Part shown: positions 26,747 through 38,428 of the stretch, in pieces
Numbering within the stretch: the stretch's first letter is position 1
Layout: each line of letters begins with the position of its first letter
From: Cerrena zonata
Taxonomy: Eukaryota; Basidiomycota; Agaricomycetes; Polyporales; Cerrenaceae
NCBI GenBank assembly: GCA_038087015.1
Contig: JASBNA010000048.1
Location: forward strand, 124,001-188,000
DNA: 64,000 nucleotides
Reading direction: 5' to 3'
Notes under the pieces: generated by a model
What the model was told of the DNA's origin: nothing
What the model saw: the letters and a program-made list of their open reading frames with translations, nothing else
The model's database searches: none
Translations under genes and position numbers: made by a program

Positions 26747-29118
26747 TCATGAGTCATCGGAGTCGGAGTCGTCGTTGTCCGATTCAGCATTCTCGTTCAG
26801 ACGTAACGCACCAAACCTGCCCGCACTGGTAGCTGCAACAGCTTTCGGACCCTCTTCCTCCTCTTCACTTTCCTCCTCCCCATCCTCTCCTTCATCTCCG
26901 ACACGATCCTCGTGCTCATCCTCCGACTCCTGTGCTCGATGATTTCCATCATCACTCTCATACTCACTCTCGACCTCCCAATCATAATTCTCAACACCAT
27001 CCAGCGAATGGATCCAAATCCCACATCCTTCCACTCCTTGATTTGTTTCTATAAGTGAAAGGTCCGTGTCGGGAGGCCAGAATCCCCATCGGATTCTCCC
27101 TTCTGCTAGAGCGCGGAGAACTAGTAATTTAAATTGATTTAGCATCGTGTATATGCAGGCGGAGAGAGGAAATGAGGAGAACTTACTATAATTTCCCGCC
27201 CGATTTATATCAGGTCTTCCCGCTTTCGCAGTAACCCATCCTTTCTTCAGTGCAAACGCCACCAACACATCCATCGCCGTCCACACCACGCCCTTCTCCC
27301 CTCTCTCCTTAATCTCTTCCTTCTTCTCCTCTTCCTTCTCCTTCCTCTTATCTTCTCTCCAAGTCCTCTTATCCTCCCGTCTCTGGCTCCCTTCAGCCAA
27401 ACTGGGATGTTCTAACCCGTATATCCTTTCTAAGGGTAAGAGTTTCGCAGCGTGGTAGATACATAACGAGACTGCTGAGACGCGTGAGATGGGGAGGATG
27501 CCTGAGAGAACTTGGGTTTCCATTGGAGTGTAGTTTGGGATGACGAGACCTGGGCAGTCGACTAGACGGACTTGGGATGTCCAGAAGAGGGTTTGGAAAT
27601 GTTTAGTCTAATAAAGTAGAAATTCAATTAATTGGAAGGTGTCAAGAATAAATTGGAAGATTATTGACCTTTCCAGGGGTTCTTGATGCGCGGACTTTGG
27701 TCGTTCCGAAGAGGGCGTTGAGGAGGGATGACTTGCCTACATTCGGTTGTCCTACAAAATGCGCATATAGTCAGCCTTCAAGACGCAAAATCCGAATGAC
27801 GGGGAACGGACCTATCAACCCAATAGTAAGAACCTCAGGCTCGGTTCTCTCTCCTTCCTTCTCCTCGTCGCCATCATCCTCACCTCCAGGCAACGGATCT
27901 ATGACCTTTGGCATAGTCGCTCCTCCAACAACCATCCCCACCTGCCCTCCCCTTGCATTCAATACCGCTTCCCAATCAATATTCCTCTTTACTCTCGGTT
28001 TCCAATTCTTTGATTTCTCGGAATCATTCTTGATCCTATCTGGAGGCTCGAGAAACTCTGCATGAGTCTCTTTGAGTGCTTCAACGAGAGCTTGGCGGAA
28101 TGCTGTAGGGAGGTGAGGTTCGTAGACTTTCTTCTTGCCGGAGCCTATACCCGAGTCTTTCTCGGTATACGATTCTACTTGAACGATTCGGAGGTTGGGG
28201 TATTTTTGTTTTAGGAAACGAGTCCAGGCATCTGCTCGTGCTGGACCGGCGATGTCTACCTTCGTGAGGACAAGAATGATACGAGTTCGTCTAGCAGTGA
28301 AGGGATTTGTCAAGTACGCAGAAAGGGATGGTGGGTAGTGTAAGAGGGGACATCGGGAGTCTAGAAGGATCAGGAGGATTTGGGATATTTCTGTCACTCG
28401 CCATCTGTTTTATTCGGTTGGATTGAATAGATGATTTTATTAACACGGATATGTCTAGCAGTGAATTGGAATATACATGTAAAAGGTACGACAATACGTA
28501 CAATTGTCTCCAGACTTCGATATTTCGTTCGAACGAGGTCGGAGCAGGGGGCATGACCATAGTTTCCTCGGTGCCTGTACCTTTATCTGTCACGCGAGCA
28601 TTCTTCTGCTCGCACCAAACATCGACCGCGTCATCCGTCTGATCCAGCCATTTCTTGAACAAAGCTTCCTCATTCTTCTCTACCATTTCTTTCGTCATAT
28701 CATAGCGCCATTTCGGACGTTTGGGGCATGTCAGTGTCACATTAGTGACACTGGCAGTAGGGGACAGCTCCGAACAAGGATCACCTTCACTCTTAGCATC
28801 AGAGGGATCCGACAAAGTATCGGCAGGATCGAGAAGAAGCGCGGCTTGGAGAGGAACAGGACGCTGGAGAGGGAGGGCAGCAGCGACGGATTTTGTACGT
28901 TCGAGGAATTCTTGTGGGAGCTTGACGAAAGCGGATTGAAGACGTCGGGCAGAGGCTACGAGGGCGGCATTGGCGGGGTCTGCATTTGAAGGACCTTTAC
29001 GCCGTCGATCTTGCTTGGAGGGCGGAGGGGGCGGAGATATGTCGCCTCGCTTTACCGCACGCTTTTGTTGGAGCTGGGCCTTGCGTTGCTTTGCGGATGC
29101 TGGTTTTCGACGGTGCAT
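26747..29118 (-). CDS. GNL1: GNL1-type circularly permuted GTPase, tandem copy B
   Basis: Tandem paralog of copy A with the same exon plan. Starts MHRRKPASAKQRKAQLQQKR. Shares WRYDMTKEMV, SFERNIEVWRQL, ILLILLDSRCPLLHYPPSL, VLTKVDIAGP, QPNVGKSSLLNALFG and VDCPGLVIPNY with copy A, but linkers and tails differ widely. That points to an old duplication with both copies under constraint. The tail is acidic (EEESEEEEEGPKAVAAT, then DNDDSDSDDS). The 5' part of this gene (28414-29197) was later copied to 33661-34438. Confidence 0.9.
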
Positions 29119-29197
29119 GAGGGAGGTGAGAAGATGGATGGAGGAGTGAACGGGAGGAAGGCTATTGGAATTGGCGGGGGCGGCGCTTGCCGAGGGG
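28414..29197. repeat. Source segment of 0.78-kb segmental duplication
   Basis: 5' flank, first exon and most of the first intron of GNL1 copy B. A near-identical copy lies at 33661-34438 in the same orientation. The lower boundary falls inside the first intron, just before the exon that encodes WRVTEISQ. This includes the codon run for SFERNIEVWRQL and the intron motif reading gtaaaaggtacgacaat on + in both copies. Confidence 0.85.
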
Positions 29198-29657
29198 GGT
29201 GTTGTCTGGTGTTGTGCATGAGACTCGAGAGAGCTCGAGCTTTTCTAGTACTTATCCGCTCTTTTGTCCCATATGCTTCGAGTTTCTCGAACACCCGAGC
29301 AGTACATCTGCCCTGGAAGTTATCATCATTTTCGCTTGGCCGGTACGCGCACAAATTTTCCTTTCTGCATCAGACCGTAGCGTTCGCTACCGCCAACCCG
29401 CTTCAGCATCAATCCTGATGATGCAATGAGGTAAATATTCATATAGATTGGTAGCATATGCTAAGATTGATACGACATTTCTTTAGTATATGTACAGCTT
29501 CGAGTGATTTTCTACTGTGACAGTTCGAAATCCCTAAATTCCAAGAACATACAGAGTTATGAAAATGAACCCTTGCAGAGACCTGGAGCAGTGCAAAGGG
29601 GGAAGCCAAAAGTACAGGACAACCTAAGATTATATTCTGGTGGGTCGTCATGTTGAT
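29198..29657. other. Intergenic between GNL1 copy B and HET1
   Basis: No gene supported. Holds the copy B upstream region and the HET1 3' untranslated region. Antisense open frames at 29011-29429 are low-complexity shadows of copy B. Confidence 0.4.
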
Positions 29658-31602
29658 TTAATCGGAGTCAGAGTTGGAGTCAGAGTCGGGGTAGTTGCCA
29701 GTGGAATTGAGAAATATACGACGCGAAGTGCGTCGAAGGTAATCATGGGGATTCTCGCACTCGTACTCGCTCTCACTATCGTTTTCTTCGCTGCAGGTAC
29801 TATCTTCGTCGTTGTCGTCGTCTTCACTGTCTGTAACGTCGGAATCCGTGTCACTCGCACTACTATTTCCATTGCCTGTCTCACTTGGGCCACATCCTCT
29901 CCTCCAGCATCTGTAAATCAGACTTGTCAAGTCTCGCTCAATAATGAAACACATGAGGACACGTACAATATTTTGTATTCCCTCGTCATGCGGCTGGTAT
30001 TGCCATCTGCATCTGAGAGGTAATGGCATTCTTTCTGCAGAGGCGTTAGAATTTAGGTATGACAAGATGTTCGGGATACATACCAAGCGAGAACTTGCTT
30101 TTCCGAGAAATCTTTCCCTTCTTCCCGTACTATTATCCTTAACGGTGACCAGGGCATGATACAAGACCTCGCTACGATCATACCCTCCTTGGACCGGCGA
30201 TCTCCCTGAGGGAACTTTCCCATCAAAAGGAGTCATCCACCTCATTCGCCTAGAATCAAACGGCTGTATCTCAAATCGCCCATCATGCTTCTTTTGTGGG
30301 CTGTCGGTTTGAACGAGACAGGAGAACGAAGCGGTATTCTTGACGACAACCTGGCACGGCTCTAGGGCATGAGACTCCTCGCTCACAACAAGCGCAGAGC
30401 CTAGGAAAATCTTCCGACCATCTCTTGTGCGGGTTACTGGGTGACCAGCAAGATGGAGAGGAAGATGCGTGTTCGAGATGGGAGAGACCCCACCTGGGAG
30501 AAGGGGGACACATTGGTTCAAAGCATTTATAAGATGTTTCCACTGGACGGATACGGATAGATGGGACTTGTGAACCGCTTCCTTGAACGCGACAATGCGA
30601 ACATCCTTGATACCTTCCTTTCGTAGCTCCTTGACGAAAGCGGCAAAGACGCAGTCTTGGGATCGTTGTACCCCTTCCTCAAGCGAAATATCGAATATAC
30701 ACATGGTACTGAGGAGTAGGTCCTGGGGTCGATCAGAGCTACGTGTCATCGCGCTCTTCCACGTTGCGAGGTACCTCTGGAATTTCTGTGTATACGATTC
30801 CTGGTGTTTCCTGGAGTGCTGGCGCGAGTCGATTGCCTTGTGCAAAATATGCGCGAAACCATACTCCGGGTTCCCAAGTACACGTATGTTCATGTTACGC
30901 GAGTCTTCAGTGAGGTAATGCAGCGGTATGTAATAGATTTCGCCGTCCTCGAACAACTCCAACCGTTTCCGATCTGAGGAGAAGGCTTTGAGCATAGAAG
31001 AAGATGCGCGATCTTTCTGCGCAGTATAAGACAAGGACCTCTGGGGGAAGAACGGCCTCTTGAAGAGTCCAGACACGGCTGATCCATGGCGTTTCTTCGT
31101 GTAGACCAACAAGACGCTGAAGCCCGCCGGGGAGAACGATGCAGAGAGACGAATCCTTGTAGATATCGCCCATGTGGTGGATTTGGTAGGACTTGTCTGT
31201 GGCGTCCGCTTGAACGACACAAAGCCTGTCAATCCACAAGTATTCGGCACCTTTCTTCAATGCTAATTTGCATGCCAATCGCAGTGTTTCGGTGGATATC
31301 GGGTCGCCCTGTCTTCCATCGTCTTGTTTAACCCAGAATGTATAGCCGTTCGCTGCCACATGATGACATGGTACACCAACCCAAGGGTAGGAAAGAGTTG
31401 CATAACGGAGATTCGAGATTTTGTTGAATTCGTAGACGACCATCATCTTCTTGTCGCAGTATTGCTTGCAATCCAAAAGTCTGTAGGCGCGTGGTTTGGC
31501 CACATACGAGATGTCGAGTTCTTTGTCCTTCACTTCGTCTATACTAACGCGGTACGCATTAGTGATTTGCACGTCGATGCCCTCGAACTTCAAGGTGATC
31601 AA
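29658..31602 (-). CDS. HET-domain protein 1, reading frame apparently shifted
   Basis: Heterokaryon-incompatibility-type (HET) domain gene; such proteins take part in non-self recognition and cell death in fungi. The N-terminal part reads YRLLDCKQY, YATLSYPWVGV, AEYLWIDRLCVVQ, GDIYKDSSLCIVLPGGLQRL and WISRVWTLQEAVLPPEVL, all HET signatures. Just after VLVLYCAE (near 31020) the homologous continuation moves to another frame (RKRLELFEDGEIYYIPLHYL). I found no GT-AG intron whose phase would join them, so a 1-base frameshift is likely. Near the 3' end two good introns (about 30090 to 30040, and 29970 to 29915) join a final exon rich in Asp/Ser. The true start was not resolved; the first in-frame position is not an ATG. 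May be a pseudogene. Confidence 0.65.
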
Positions 31603-31689
31603 TGAGAATGTACAACATCTGTGTTACGAAAATTACTCACATCGAACTTCCGCATCAAACATGGCTATAATATCCGTGGTCATTAGTAT

Positions 31690-32796
31690 TTACTGCATGG
31701 ATACTATTAGGAGACCACGTACTGATAACGCCCGCCACAGACGAGTGATCATTCCCGACATGGTTGGTAAATTCATCGAGTTGATGAGACGCTTCCACTT
31801 TCCCGACATGTCGGAACCAGTGGAGGACACGGCGTCCCGGAATGCGAGAACATCAACATCTTTGCATTGCGGGTCAGCTACTTTCTCTTTGAACCATGGC
31901 TTGTTGATATTGGTGTCGCTCAGGACGCAGAGCATGCTGGGAAGAAGGTCTGTGGGCAGCGTCGCCTCCCGGAGAAGAGCACATCTCCAGATTGTCCGAT
32001 TGCGGAAGTACAGCATTTCCTCTGACATCTTGTTCTTGGAGAATAGATCGCGCCAGGACAGAGCATCCAGGAGTAAGAGTCGGCTATGCTGGGTAGCCAC
32101 GTCGGGATATTCACATAACCAATCTTCTATGAGGGACGAGGTGATTTTGGTCTTCCCGGTTTTGTTGTCGACCTTCTGGTACAGAACCTGTGTTTTAGGA
32201 GCAACAAGTACCTCCATCAACGTCCACATTCTTGACATCCATGGCGACTCCTTGGTAGACGTAGACCTAAACCAGTGTTGTAAACCGTTGGGGAGCACGG
32301 TACAAAATGTACTTGACTTGAAAATATCAGCCATATGTTTCACCTGCCATGCAATGTCGTCATCGTCCCCCTGGCAAATGCATAGCCGGTCAATCCATAT
32401 GTAGTGGACATCGCTCTTCAGAACCCATGAGCATAAAGAGAAAAGGAGATCAGTGTTGATTGCATCTCCATAAGGTTTCTTTCTGCCGACGGTGAATCGG
32501 AGTTTCGCGGGATTCTTGCGTTGTACGCCGACCCAAGGATACGAGACGGTTACATAGTCGACGTCATCGGGAATTTCCTTCGTTTCGTAGATGATCAGCG
32601 TTTCGTCCTCCTTAAGTAGCTTACAGTCTATTAATCGAAAGCGACATGAGTTCGCGACGTCATAAGTATTGACAAAACCGTCGTCTTCGAGGTCTTCCAG
32701 TGAGATTTCGTATGCACGTGAGACTCGAAATGGGATGTCTCTTCTGAGCTGATAGCAGGATGTGAGATCACTGATATTGACCGAAGGATGTAACAA
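31690..32796 (-). CDS. HET-domain protein 2 (tandem paralog)
   Basis: Single open frame of 368 codons aligned to HET1: RFRLIDCKLL, YVTVSYPWVGV, VHYIWIDRLCICQGD, ADIFKSSTFCTVLPNGLQHW and WMSRMWTLMEVLVAP. It also shares the later block FRDAVSS...WKRLINSMN with FKEAVHK...WKHLINALN of HET1. It ends soon after that block, while HET1 continues for about 200 more residues, so it is C-terminally shorter. The listed start is not an ATG. A further exon may lie upstream at 32890-33144 (an 84-codon open frame), but no splice joined it in phase. Lies head-to-tail with HET1, separated by under 100 bp. Confidence 0.7.
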   Translation of the reverse strand: MLHPSVNISDLTSCYQLRRDIPFRVSRAYEISLEDLEDDGFVNTYDVANSCRFRLIDCKLLKEDETLIIYETKEIPDDVDYVTVSYPWVGVQRKNPAKLRFTVGRKKPYGDAINTDLLFSLCSWVLKSDVHYIWIDRLCICQGDDDDIAWQVKHMADIFKSSTFCTVLPNGLQHWFRSTSTKESPWMSRMWTLMEVLVAPKTQVLYQKVDNKTGKTKITSSLIEDWLCEYPDVATQHSRLLLLDALSWRDLFSKNKMSEEMLYFRNRTIWRCALLREATLPTDLLPSMLCVLSDTNINKPWFKEKVADPQCKDVDVLAFRDAVSSTGSDMSGKWKRLINSMNLPTMSGMITRLWRALSVRGLLIVSMQ

Positions 32797-32889
32797 ACCT
32801 GTGAATGGTTTACGATGCGGGGCTAGGTGGGTAGTCAGTAAACTTGATTTCTGTAAAACAATTTAATGCGTACTTTTCCCTTTGTCCGT

Positions 32890-33144
32890 TTACGAGGGGA
32901 TGGCACTAGCAACTCCTGTCAATGGAAATCGGATGTCATTCCAAAGGTCGCTACTCACTAGTGTGTCTCTAGCTGGGCAGTGTTCAGATTGCAGTAGGGG
33001 TAGAGCAAGGATGCGACGAAGCATGTTATACGTACAGACCTCCCTCGATACCAAGATGTTATCTGATTCATCTTGACCGTGTACAGCAGGATGTAAACAT
33101 GTGAACCTGTCATAACAAATCCAGAAGAGTTCTATCGCATTCAT
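32890..33144 (-). other. Open frame upstream of HET2, possible extra exon
   Basis: An 84-codon minus-strand frame (MNAIELFWICYDRFTCLHPA...) just 5' of HET2. It could be a leading exon of HET2 or a remnant of a further HET gene. No family motif is visible. The rest of 32797-33660 holds nothing I can support. Confidence 0.25.
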
Positions 33145-33660
33145 ATTGAACCTCGTTTCTTGCGTACTTTATTCATTTGAGCGAACATGAGGTTCACAGG
33201 CATGGTAACTGTCAAAAAAAACAGCTATGGATTGGAAGCACGATAAACAGTTAGGCTAGTAAACCACTTCATGCAAAACACGAGCCGTCCTAGACTTGTG
33301 TGATATGTCGCATCCTGGGGTCAATCGGTAGATATAATTGGGTGTCCACAACAGTGTTATAATATTGCCCGAAGGGGGAGTTCCCCGCCAGTCCAAGGTT
33401 CCATAGAATGTGTACCAGAATGAGTTGATAGCAGAGCGTGAAGCTTTGAAGGCATAACAAACTGGAATAGATGATGGTCAGTGATCATACTTAGTCCTAT
33501 CAGATTGTGTCAGCTGCAGGTTCACCAGCACGACTCAAACTCGAGGATGACAGTGAAGTCTAACGTAGGCCTAGGGGCGTAACGGCTAACCCCCCTGCAT
33601 TTCCGTCGATGACTCTAGATATGACTGAAGCTTAATAAGGTAGACTCCGGTTCGGGGTAG

Positions 33661-34352
33661 TAGGTTGAATTGAAGAGATGGTTTTATTAACACGGAAATT
33701 TCTAACAGTGAATTGGAACATACATGTAAAAGGTACGACAATATATACATACAATTGTCTCCAGACTTCGATATTTCGTTCGAATGAGGTCGGAGCATGA
33801 GGCATGACCACAGCTTCCTCGGTGCCTGTACCTTTAGTTGTCACACGAGAATTCTTCTGCTCGCACCAGGCATCGACCGCGTCATCCGTCTGATCCAGCC
33901 ATTTCTTGAAAAGAGCCGACTCATTCTTCTCTACCATTTCTTTCGTCATATTATAGCGCCATTTCGGACGTTTGGGGCATGTCAGCGTCACAGTATTGGC
34001 ACTAGCAGTAGGGGACGGCTCCGAACAAGGATCATCTTTACTCTTAGCATCAGAGGGATCCGACAAAGTATCGGCAAGATCGAGAAGAAGCGCGGCCTGG
34101 AGAGGAACAGGACGCTCGAGAGGGAGAGCAGCAGCGACAGATTTTGTAAGTTCGAGAAATTCGTGTGGGAGCTTGACGAATGCGGATTGGAGACGTCGGG
34201 CAGAGGCTACGACAGCGGCATTGGCGGGGTCTGCGTCCTTTGCGCCGTCGATCCTGCTTGGAGGGCGGAGATATATCGCCCCGCTTGACCGCGCGCTTTT
34301 GTTGGAGCTGAGCCTTGCGTTGTTTTGCAGAGGCTGGTTTTCGACGGTGCAT
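33661..34352 (-). pseudogene. Truncated, frameshifted third GNL1 copy
   Basis: Recent duplicate of the first exon and part of the first intron of GNL1 copy B. It starts MHRRKPASAKQRKAQLQQKR like copy B and still reads SARRLQSAFVKLP, WRYNMTKEMVEKN and SFERNIEVWRQL. Relative to copy B, eight bases are missing near 34238-34245, shifting the frame after about 38 codons. Everything after intron 1 is absent, including all GTP-binding motifs. A 311-codon open frame still runs through it from 34567 in a different N-terminal frame, but the domain is gone, so no GTPase can be made. Confidence 0.88.
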
Positions 34353-34438
34353 GGGGAGGTGAGAAGATGGTTGCCAGAGGATGGAGGAGTGAATGGGAGG
34401 AAGGCTATTGGAATTGGCGGGGGCGGCGCTTGCCGAGG
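33661..34438. repeat. Target copy of 0.78-kb segmental duplication
   Basis: Direct duplicate of 28414-29197, with scattered substitutions and small indels. The upper end lies about 200 bp from the methyltransferase start. I see no terminal repeats or target-site duplication, so a transposon mechanism is not evident. Confidence 0.85.
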
Positions 34439-34642
34439 TGTATACTCGAGCGGGGCTTGTGCTTGTGGAAGTGAGAGAGTGAGAGAGTGAGAGCTCTTTC
34501 GAGACCTTCCATCATTGTCCTCCATTCTCCCACATCTTTCCTCCGTCTGATCCAGATGCCAGTCCATATGCCCTCTTGACCGTAAACTCCCTTTTCCACC
34601 TTGATCCCTTTTCTCCTCCTTCCGTCCTCATCTCCTTGCCTT

Positions 34643-37551
34643 ATGACCGTCTCTTCGTCCCCGCCCCCACCGAGGCAAAGTTACTCCTCCTCAAGCACCG
34701 TTTCCCCAGAAACTCCCATGAAAAAGTCCGGCACAGGAAAGAAGGAGAACCAGTTCTTCATTCGTCATGGCTCCAAACTGCACGCGTACGGTAGAGACAA
34801 GGCTCCCTACCCCATATCCTATGATCGAGAAGTCTTCGACATGTATGCATGTATTCCTATCTGTGAATTACTCTAACGTACTTTGCTGCTCCACAGACAA
34901 TGCATGGACCACCTACTCATGTTCCAGATCAAGCAAAACGTTACGACCATCGACTTCAAGGACAATCCTCCCAAGCGTTGCTTGGATTTGGGTACCGGCG
35001 TACGCGCACTTCCCTCGCTCTCCTCGGCCTTTCCTTTTTCTCATACATTCATCGCAATCTATAGCTCGGTGATTGGTGTATTGAAGCCGCCAAAGTCTGG
35101 CCAGACTGCACATTCGTGAGCATTTCACTCCATTCATCCCATTGTCCTTAGTGCGCAATCTGAGTCTCCCGGTGCGACCATAGGTTGGCTACGATCTCGT
35201 GAATGTCCAGATTAATCTCAGTCTATTCTCGGAAACAGACCCAGGCCTCTCCGATCGGATAGAGTGGGTTCACGGAAACCTGTACGCTCTCTCTCTCCAT
35301 TTGTTCACTTATCAAATACCGACCCATCTCAGTCTCCGCCAGAAACTCCCCTTCGAAGACGACGAATTCGACTTTGTGCACATCCACGGTCTAGCCTTCG
35401 CCGTTCCTGAGCCCAAGGTACGTCTTCGGCAAAATATGACGAATCGCGTGTTTGTCATACTTAAGCTTTTTAGGTGACTTGCCCTTAATTAACTTTTTGG
35501 TGCTTATCTTTAACACCCCTTCTAGTGGCCTTCCGTATATGAAGAGATCAATCGAGTGCTTCGACCTGGCGGAGCGATTGAGCAAATCGAAGACGGTACG
35601 TTACTTTCGTGGCGATCATTTGATGAGTGTATGCTTAGGCGGACGATCCTGATCCCTTGGTCCCTGCATTTGTTTTGTCGCGTTTGGCTTTATCGTTGTT
35701 GATGGTGTAGATGCGATATTCCCGACAGTCCCGAGATGGTTCACAGCGCCCCTGCATGCTCAGTCGAAACGACCTTCTGCACTTTTCCCGGATGGGACGC
35801 AACGTTCATTCTTACCGGAACCACCGGTGAAACTATCGTCATCGCATTGGCATGATCATGCATTGCTTGAACACCTTTTCTTGTCTGTTTTCGAAAACCG
35901 GTTCCTAAACAGGACGCCTAGTTGTAGGTAACCTCTCATCAGTATCAAGCATTGTTCTCAATGCTTTTTTGATCATCTAGCACTCCTCCCGAATCATTTC
36001 ACAGCAGTCTTCCGGCATGTCCTCATCCCACCAACCCTCAATTTCCCGATGCCACCTCTAGCACCTCTCCCTCCCCTCCCCGCCCAACTCGGATCACCAA
36101 ACACTTTCTCAAGCGAACTTTCGGATTCTACTACCCTAACTGATTTCGATTTCGAACCTCTACAAAGCCCCCCTCCCTCAGACCGTAGTCCGATATCGAT
36201 CATCGACGCAAGTATGACAGATGTTCAGCCGTTCTCGTTGGATGATCTATCGATATACGGGAATGGGAACAGGACCAGGAATGGTACGGTCAGTACGAAT
36301 GGTGGCGGTGTGATTATGAATGGGATCCTAGATACGAATCGGGATCGGTCGAGTTCAACATCGACTCAGAGTACGCTTAATGACCCGCCGGGGAGCGTTA
36401 GCAGTCGAAGCAATTCTGTGAATGGGACGAATGGTATTATGCTGAATGCGCCGTATAGGGATTCGAATTCGACAAGTACGTTGACTGGGGCTGCGCTTGC
36501 TGCTTATAACAATAATGTTAGCACTGGGAGTAATGGTGTTCCTATTACTACTGTCAACTTTTCGTCTACTCCTTCTAGACCTGTGTCGATGATGCGACCT
36601 CCTTCTGTTTCACATACCACTCATCCCACCCATTCGTCGCATATATCCCATCCTTCTACCACCTCGGCTCTCTCCACGACTCCTTCAAGTACAGGTTCTA
36701 CTCTCTCAAATGCCACATTCTCAAGTACGACGACAAGTACGACCCTTTCCACAACACCTCCAACCACCTCAACCCTCTCAACCCAATCCAACCTCTCAGC
36801 CACCCCTTCCAAACCACAACGTCGGTCAATAGCATTCATCTCGGATACAAGCACACACATGGGTGACCCGAACGCCCTCAAAATGCCTCCCCTACACCAA
36901 CTAACGGCCCTAGACGAACATTCGCTCTCAATGCAACTATACAGAGCAGTAGGGATCGTCCTATCCCTGAAGGAAGCCATGTACGAAGAGTTGGTAGAGA
37001 AGATGGAGCATAAGAGGCGGACGGAGAATGATAATGAGGATGAGTGTAATGGGGGGTATAGTGGGATGAATGGGATAAGTGGGAATGGGTATGGGACGAT
37101 GAGTCATGGTGGGATTAGTGGACATGGGTTTTGTCCGATTACGGGGAAGGGAGGGGTGAAGGGGGGGAAGTGTGGGAAGGATGTGTTGAGTAGTTATGGG
37201 TGGGATTCGGAGGAGGAGAATCCGGATGTGTGGAGGGCGAGGTTTGAGGCGTTGGTTGATAGGTATAAGAGGTGCGTTTCCTAACTCATTTTCCTTCTGC
37301 ATAAAACTAAACTAAGTACAAACCCTTTTTTAAAAAGTGATATGCACGTCCGAGTATCCCTCTGGCACTCTGCGACTAAATATGGCTGGCAATACCCCCG
37401 TCGAGATCCTCTCTCGAAAGCAGAACTCGTCGAAGAGGAACGGTTGAGGAGGACAATCGTCGAGGCGAGGAAGTTGGCGACGGATGATGATTTCGAGATG
37501 CCGAGTCGGGCGATGCGGCTACTTGTTGGCGTGAAGGATCCTGCGTCATGA
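34643..37551 (+). CDS. SAM-dependent class I methyltransferase with long Ser/Thr-rich insert
   Basis: The ATG at 34643 gives MTVSSSPPPPRQSYSSSS, then FFIRHGSKLHAYGRDKAPYP. Spliced exons give motif I (PKRCLDLGTG near 34975), WVIEAAKVWPDCTFVGYDLV, IEWVHGNL, LPFEDDEFDFVHIHGLAFAV and YEEINRVLRPGGAIEQIEDD, the usual Methyltransf order. After FTAPLHAQ the protein enters a very long low-complexity region (36049-37000) rich in Ser, Thr, Asn and Pro. It then has a conserved-looking block LTALDEHSLSMQLYRAVGIV and a last exon, MHVRVSLWHSATKYGWQYPR to VGVKDPAS. Substrate unknown. This type is common in mushrooms. Confidence 0.82.
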
Positions 37552-38428
37552 TGATACCCCCTGGTGATACTGACATTGTCACATTTTCTTGGCGGCATCG
37601 TTCTGTGGTTTCGGTATACCCTTCGAACCATTCATTCTCGGGCTACTGATTTCTCCAACTGATTTGTTGGACCCTCACCTCTCAAACTATCTTGGATCCC
37701 TATCTTGGACGGAAGTACACTCATCTTCCCCAATTTCTATCTTCTCTTCTTCGTTACGATTTTTCTTGGAAGGATTCTTGATTTCGATTATATACTCATA
37801 ACATGTTACCCCTCGTCTTTTGTTGATACCATCCACCTACACCCTCCTGCATTTGTTTTGTTTTTGTTCGTTGTTCGTTGTTTTTACGTTGCATGCCCAT
37901 ACCACAGGCCCTTTATGATTTACGAAGGAGGTTGGTTGGATTTATGGATTTAGTTGTAGATTTGGTGTGGACTTTTTTTGTATGAATTATGGATGTATGT
38001 ATCTTAGGATTAGGAAGCCTTTTGAAACAGGTAGAGAAAATGCCATTAACGTCGGCTAGATACCTTGCTTGGTGAACCTGTCGATGATGTTGGTGATGAC
38101 GTCATCGATGTGGCAACAATCCAAAACTTCAACGCTTGGCTTGGTAGGTTTACGCTTGAGCTTGAACGTTAATTCTCAATTGCGTCACGATTCTTCTGGC
38201 TCTGGTAGTAATAAGAACAGGTGAGAGAACTTGAACTCCTGCCGAAGGGGATGACAACAAAATGAATCTCGCATCCTAGTACCGACACATATACGATATA
38301 TTTCTTTCTTAGTATCAGGCAGTCCACATTATCTCACACTGAAGCATAAGACTTCAAGGTCAAGTTCGAATTCGGCACGCCGGTCGTCAGCCTCTGTCCC
38401 TATAGGCTATAGCCCGTGTTCTCTCTTC
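37552..38428. other. Intergenic, no gene seen
   Basis: About 880 bp. The first 400 bp are T-rich and probably 3' untranslated sequence of the methyltransferase gene. Open frames at 37589-37953 overlap each other and look non-coding. Nothing else supported. Confidence 0.4.

Noticed and set aside
31496..32404. 302-codon plus-strand open frame
   Set aside because: Antisense shadow of HET2. The minus strand has clear HET motifs.
34405..34567. Upstream extension of the 311-codon frame over the third GNL1 copy
   Set aside because: It is translation of 5' flank plus a frame set by an 8-base deletion. The true first codons of the copied gene are in a different frame.
37589..37953. Hydrophobic overlapping open frames after the methyltransferase
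   Set aside because: T-rich 3' untranslated sequence produces Phe/Leu/Ser-rich frames. No start context, introns or family features.
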